Assembly: GCA_002428935.1 (NCBI GenBank)
Contig: DIYG01000001.1
Coordinates: 1 to 7,085 of the forward strand
Direction: 5' to 3'
Source: Halieaceae bacterium UBA6060
GTDB taxonomy: Bacteria; Pseudomonadota; Gammaproteobacteria; Pseudomonadales; Halieaceae
Length of the DNA stretch: 7,085 bases
Part shown: positions 6,041-7,085 of the stretch, one piece after another
Numbering within the stretch: position 1 is the stretch's first letter
How the letters are laid out: every line of letters starts with the position of its first letter
Translations under genes and position numbers: made by a program
The notes under the pieces: generated by a model
Seen by the model: the letters and a program-made list of their open reading frames with translations, nothing else
The model's database searches: none
What the model was told of the DNA's origin: nothing

Positions 6041-7085
6041 TGGCCCTGCTCGATTGCCGAGATACCCGGATCAGCCTTTGGCAGGGCGCCGAGACGGTTC
6101 ACAGCCCCGGTTTCGTGCTCTTCGATGGCGGTGAATACCGCTTTGGTCAGGCCGCTCGAGAACAGTCCCGCCTTCGCCCCAGAGACAGCAACAGCCGCTT
6201 TTGGTGGCAGTTAAGTACCCAACCTCTCAAGCCCGCCCTCGGCGCCGCGCGCCATACGGCGGACCTGGTTCATTCGCATCTTCGGGACATCCACCAGCGC
6301 GCTGGAGCGCCAGAGAAACTCACCCTCGCGGTGCCCGACTCCATGCCCAGGGAACAGCTTTCCCTGCTTCTGGGTGTGGCGCAGGCCTGTGATTTTGCCG
6401 TCTCCGGACTGGTTAGTCGCAGCGTACTCCTGGGTAGCGTTGCCGCTACGCCGAAAGACGTGAGCCGCGTTCTGCACCTCGAGACCCAGCTCAATCAAAC
6501 CATCATCAACGAACTGCAGATCGCCGATGGGGTTCTATCCCTGGTGCGCAGCACTCCCCTGCCCGCCTGCGGTCTCCTCGCTCTTCTGGAGCGCTGCGTC
6601 TCGGCTATCGCCAGCGCGTTTATCCAGCAAACCCGCTACGACCCCCGGCGCAGCGCCGAGAGCGAGCAGACGCTATACAACAAACTCCCTTCGATCCTCG
6701 CCGACATCGATGCGCGGGGCGAAGTCAGTGTCGATATCGATGGCCATCGTTGCCGCGTTACCGCCACCTCCCTCGAAGGCATCAGTGAACGCCTGCGCGA
6801 GGGCATTGCCCAAACCCGGAACGGCGCTGGCGAGGCGATCATTGTCGATCCCGAGTTGGCGAGCCTTCCGGGCCTACAATCGCTCCGCGAAGAAGCGATA
6901 ACGCTGGACGATGACGCCCTGTGGCGGGCGTGGCGGCACCACGGTGAGGTGCTGAGCCAGGGTGGCGACGACATCCACCTCATCGATCACTTACCGGTGA
7001 TGGAGCCCCCCACGCAAGCGGCGCCCCCGGCTGGCGGCAGTGCACTCAACGGATCAGAAACCGCCGCGAGGGAAGAAACACCCAC
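6040..7085 (+). CDS. Divergent Hsp70/actin-like (ASKHA fold) protein, 3' truncated
   Basis: The ATG at 6040 overlaps the channel-gene stop (TGATG), and the frame stays open to the right edge, giving 348 residues without a stop. GGTGG at 6025-6029 is a weak ribosome site. The layout follows the Hsp70 nucleotide-binding domain: an N-terminal LLDCRDTRISLW (3-14) where Hsp70 has the phosphate-1 loop; FGQAAREQSRLRP (35-47), as in the G-x-AA-x-x-Q-x-x-x-x-P segment of DnaK; LAVPDSMPREQLSLLLGVAQ (96-115), matching the VPA...QR...A region; and GLVSRSVLLGS (123-133). Where Hsp70 has its DLGGGT phosphate-2 motif this protein has VLHLETQLNQT (144-154), without the glycines, so ATP use is doubtful or altered. 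FIQQTRYDP (194-202) and EQTLYNKLP (209-217) are notable landmarks. From about 320 a Pro/Ala linker begins, so another domain may follow. There is no signal or membrane helix, so a cytoplasmic location is expected. Assignment to ASKHA is by pattern only. Confidence 0.72.
   Translation, partial: MALLDCRDTRISLWQGAETVHSPGFVLFDGGEYRFGQAAREQSRLRPRDSNSRFWWQLSTQPLKPALGAARHTADLVHSHLRDIHQRAGAPEKLTLAVPDSMPREQLSLLLGVAQACDFAVSGLVSRSVLLGSVAATPKDVSRVLHLETQLNQTIINELQIADGVLSLVRSTPLPACGLLALLERCVSAIASAFIQQTRYDPRRSAESEQTLYNKLPSILADIDARGEVSVDIDGHRCRVTATSLEGISERLREGIAQTRNGAGEAIIVDPELASLPGLQSLREEAITLDDDALWRAWRHHGEVLSQGGDDIHLIDHLPVMEPPTQAAPPAGGSALNGSETAAREETP

Noticed and set aside
5240..7085. Zorya-type phage defence, suggested by a MotA-like channel in an accessory-looking cluster.
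   Set aside because: The channel lacks the long cytoplasmic coiled tail of ZorA, no OmpA/MotB-like ZorB is present, and no helicase or nuclease gene is visible. The PEGA, TPR and lipoprotein genes are not part of that system.

Overview
The window is a gene-dense, GC-rich stretch that looks like chromosome from a Gram-negative bacterium, most likely a gammaproteobacterium. I infer this from a lipoprotein with a Lol-type outer-membrane signal, an ExbB/TolQ-like channel, Shine-Dalgarno sites of the AGGA/GGAG type, and GTG starts next to ATG starts. The genus cannot be fixed from the sequence. There are no RNA genes, insertion sequences, CRISPR arrays or gene-free stretches; the longest gap between genes is 10 bases.

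All seven genes lie on the + strand and form one apparent operon that continues past both edges. In order they are: (1) the 3' end of a small protein gene (1-144); (2) a lipoprotein of 413 residues with a CsgG/TolB-like N-terminal region (141-1382); (3) a single-pass membrane protein with TPR-like helical repeats and a C-terminal beta domain (1393-2928); (4) a single-pass membrane protein with about five PEGA repeats fused to a formylglycine-generating-enzyme (FGE/SUMF1) fold that lacks the catalytic cysteine pair (2928-4988); (5) a small acidic exported protein (4992-5231); (6) a four-helix MotA/TolQ/ExbB-type channel subunit (5240-6040); and (7) a divergent Hsp70/actin-like (ASKHA fold) protein, cut by the window edge (6040-7085).

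Three gene junctions overlap by 1-4 bases, and the other three gaps are 10, 3 and 8 bases with Shine-Dalgarno sites touching the upstream stop. This points to translational coupling and a joint function. Predicted locations cover the whole envelope: outer-membrane lipoprotein, periplasmic TPR and PEGA/lectin-fold arms anchored in the inner membrane, a periplasmic acidic peptide, an ion channel in the inner membrane, and a cytoplasmic ASKHA protein. My inference is an uncharacterised trans-envelope complex in which an ion-driven channel and a cytoplasmic actin/Hsp70-like protein act on periplasmic scaffolds. No gene here has a recognised symbol, and no MotB/ExbD/TolR partner for the channel lies inside the window.
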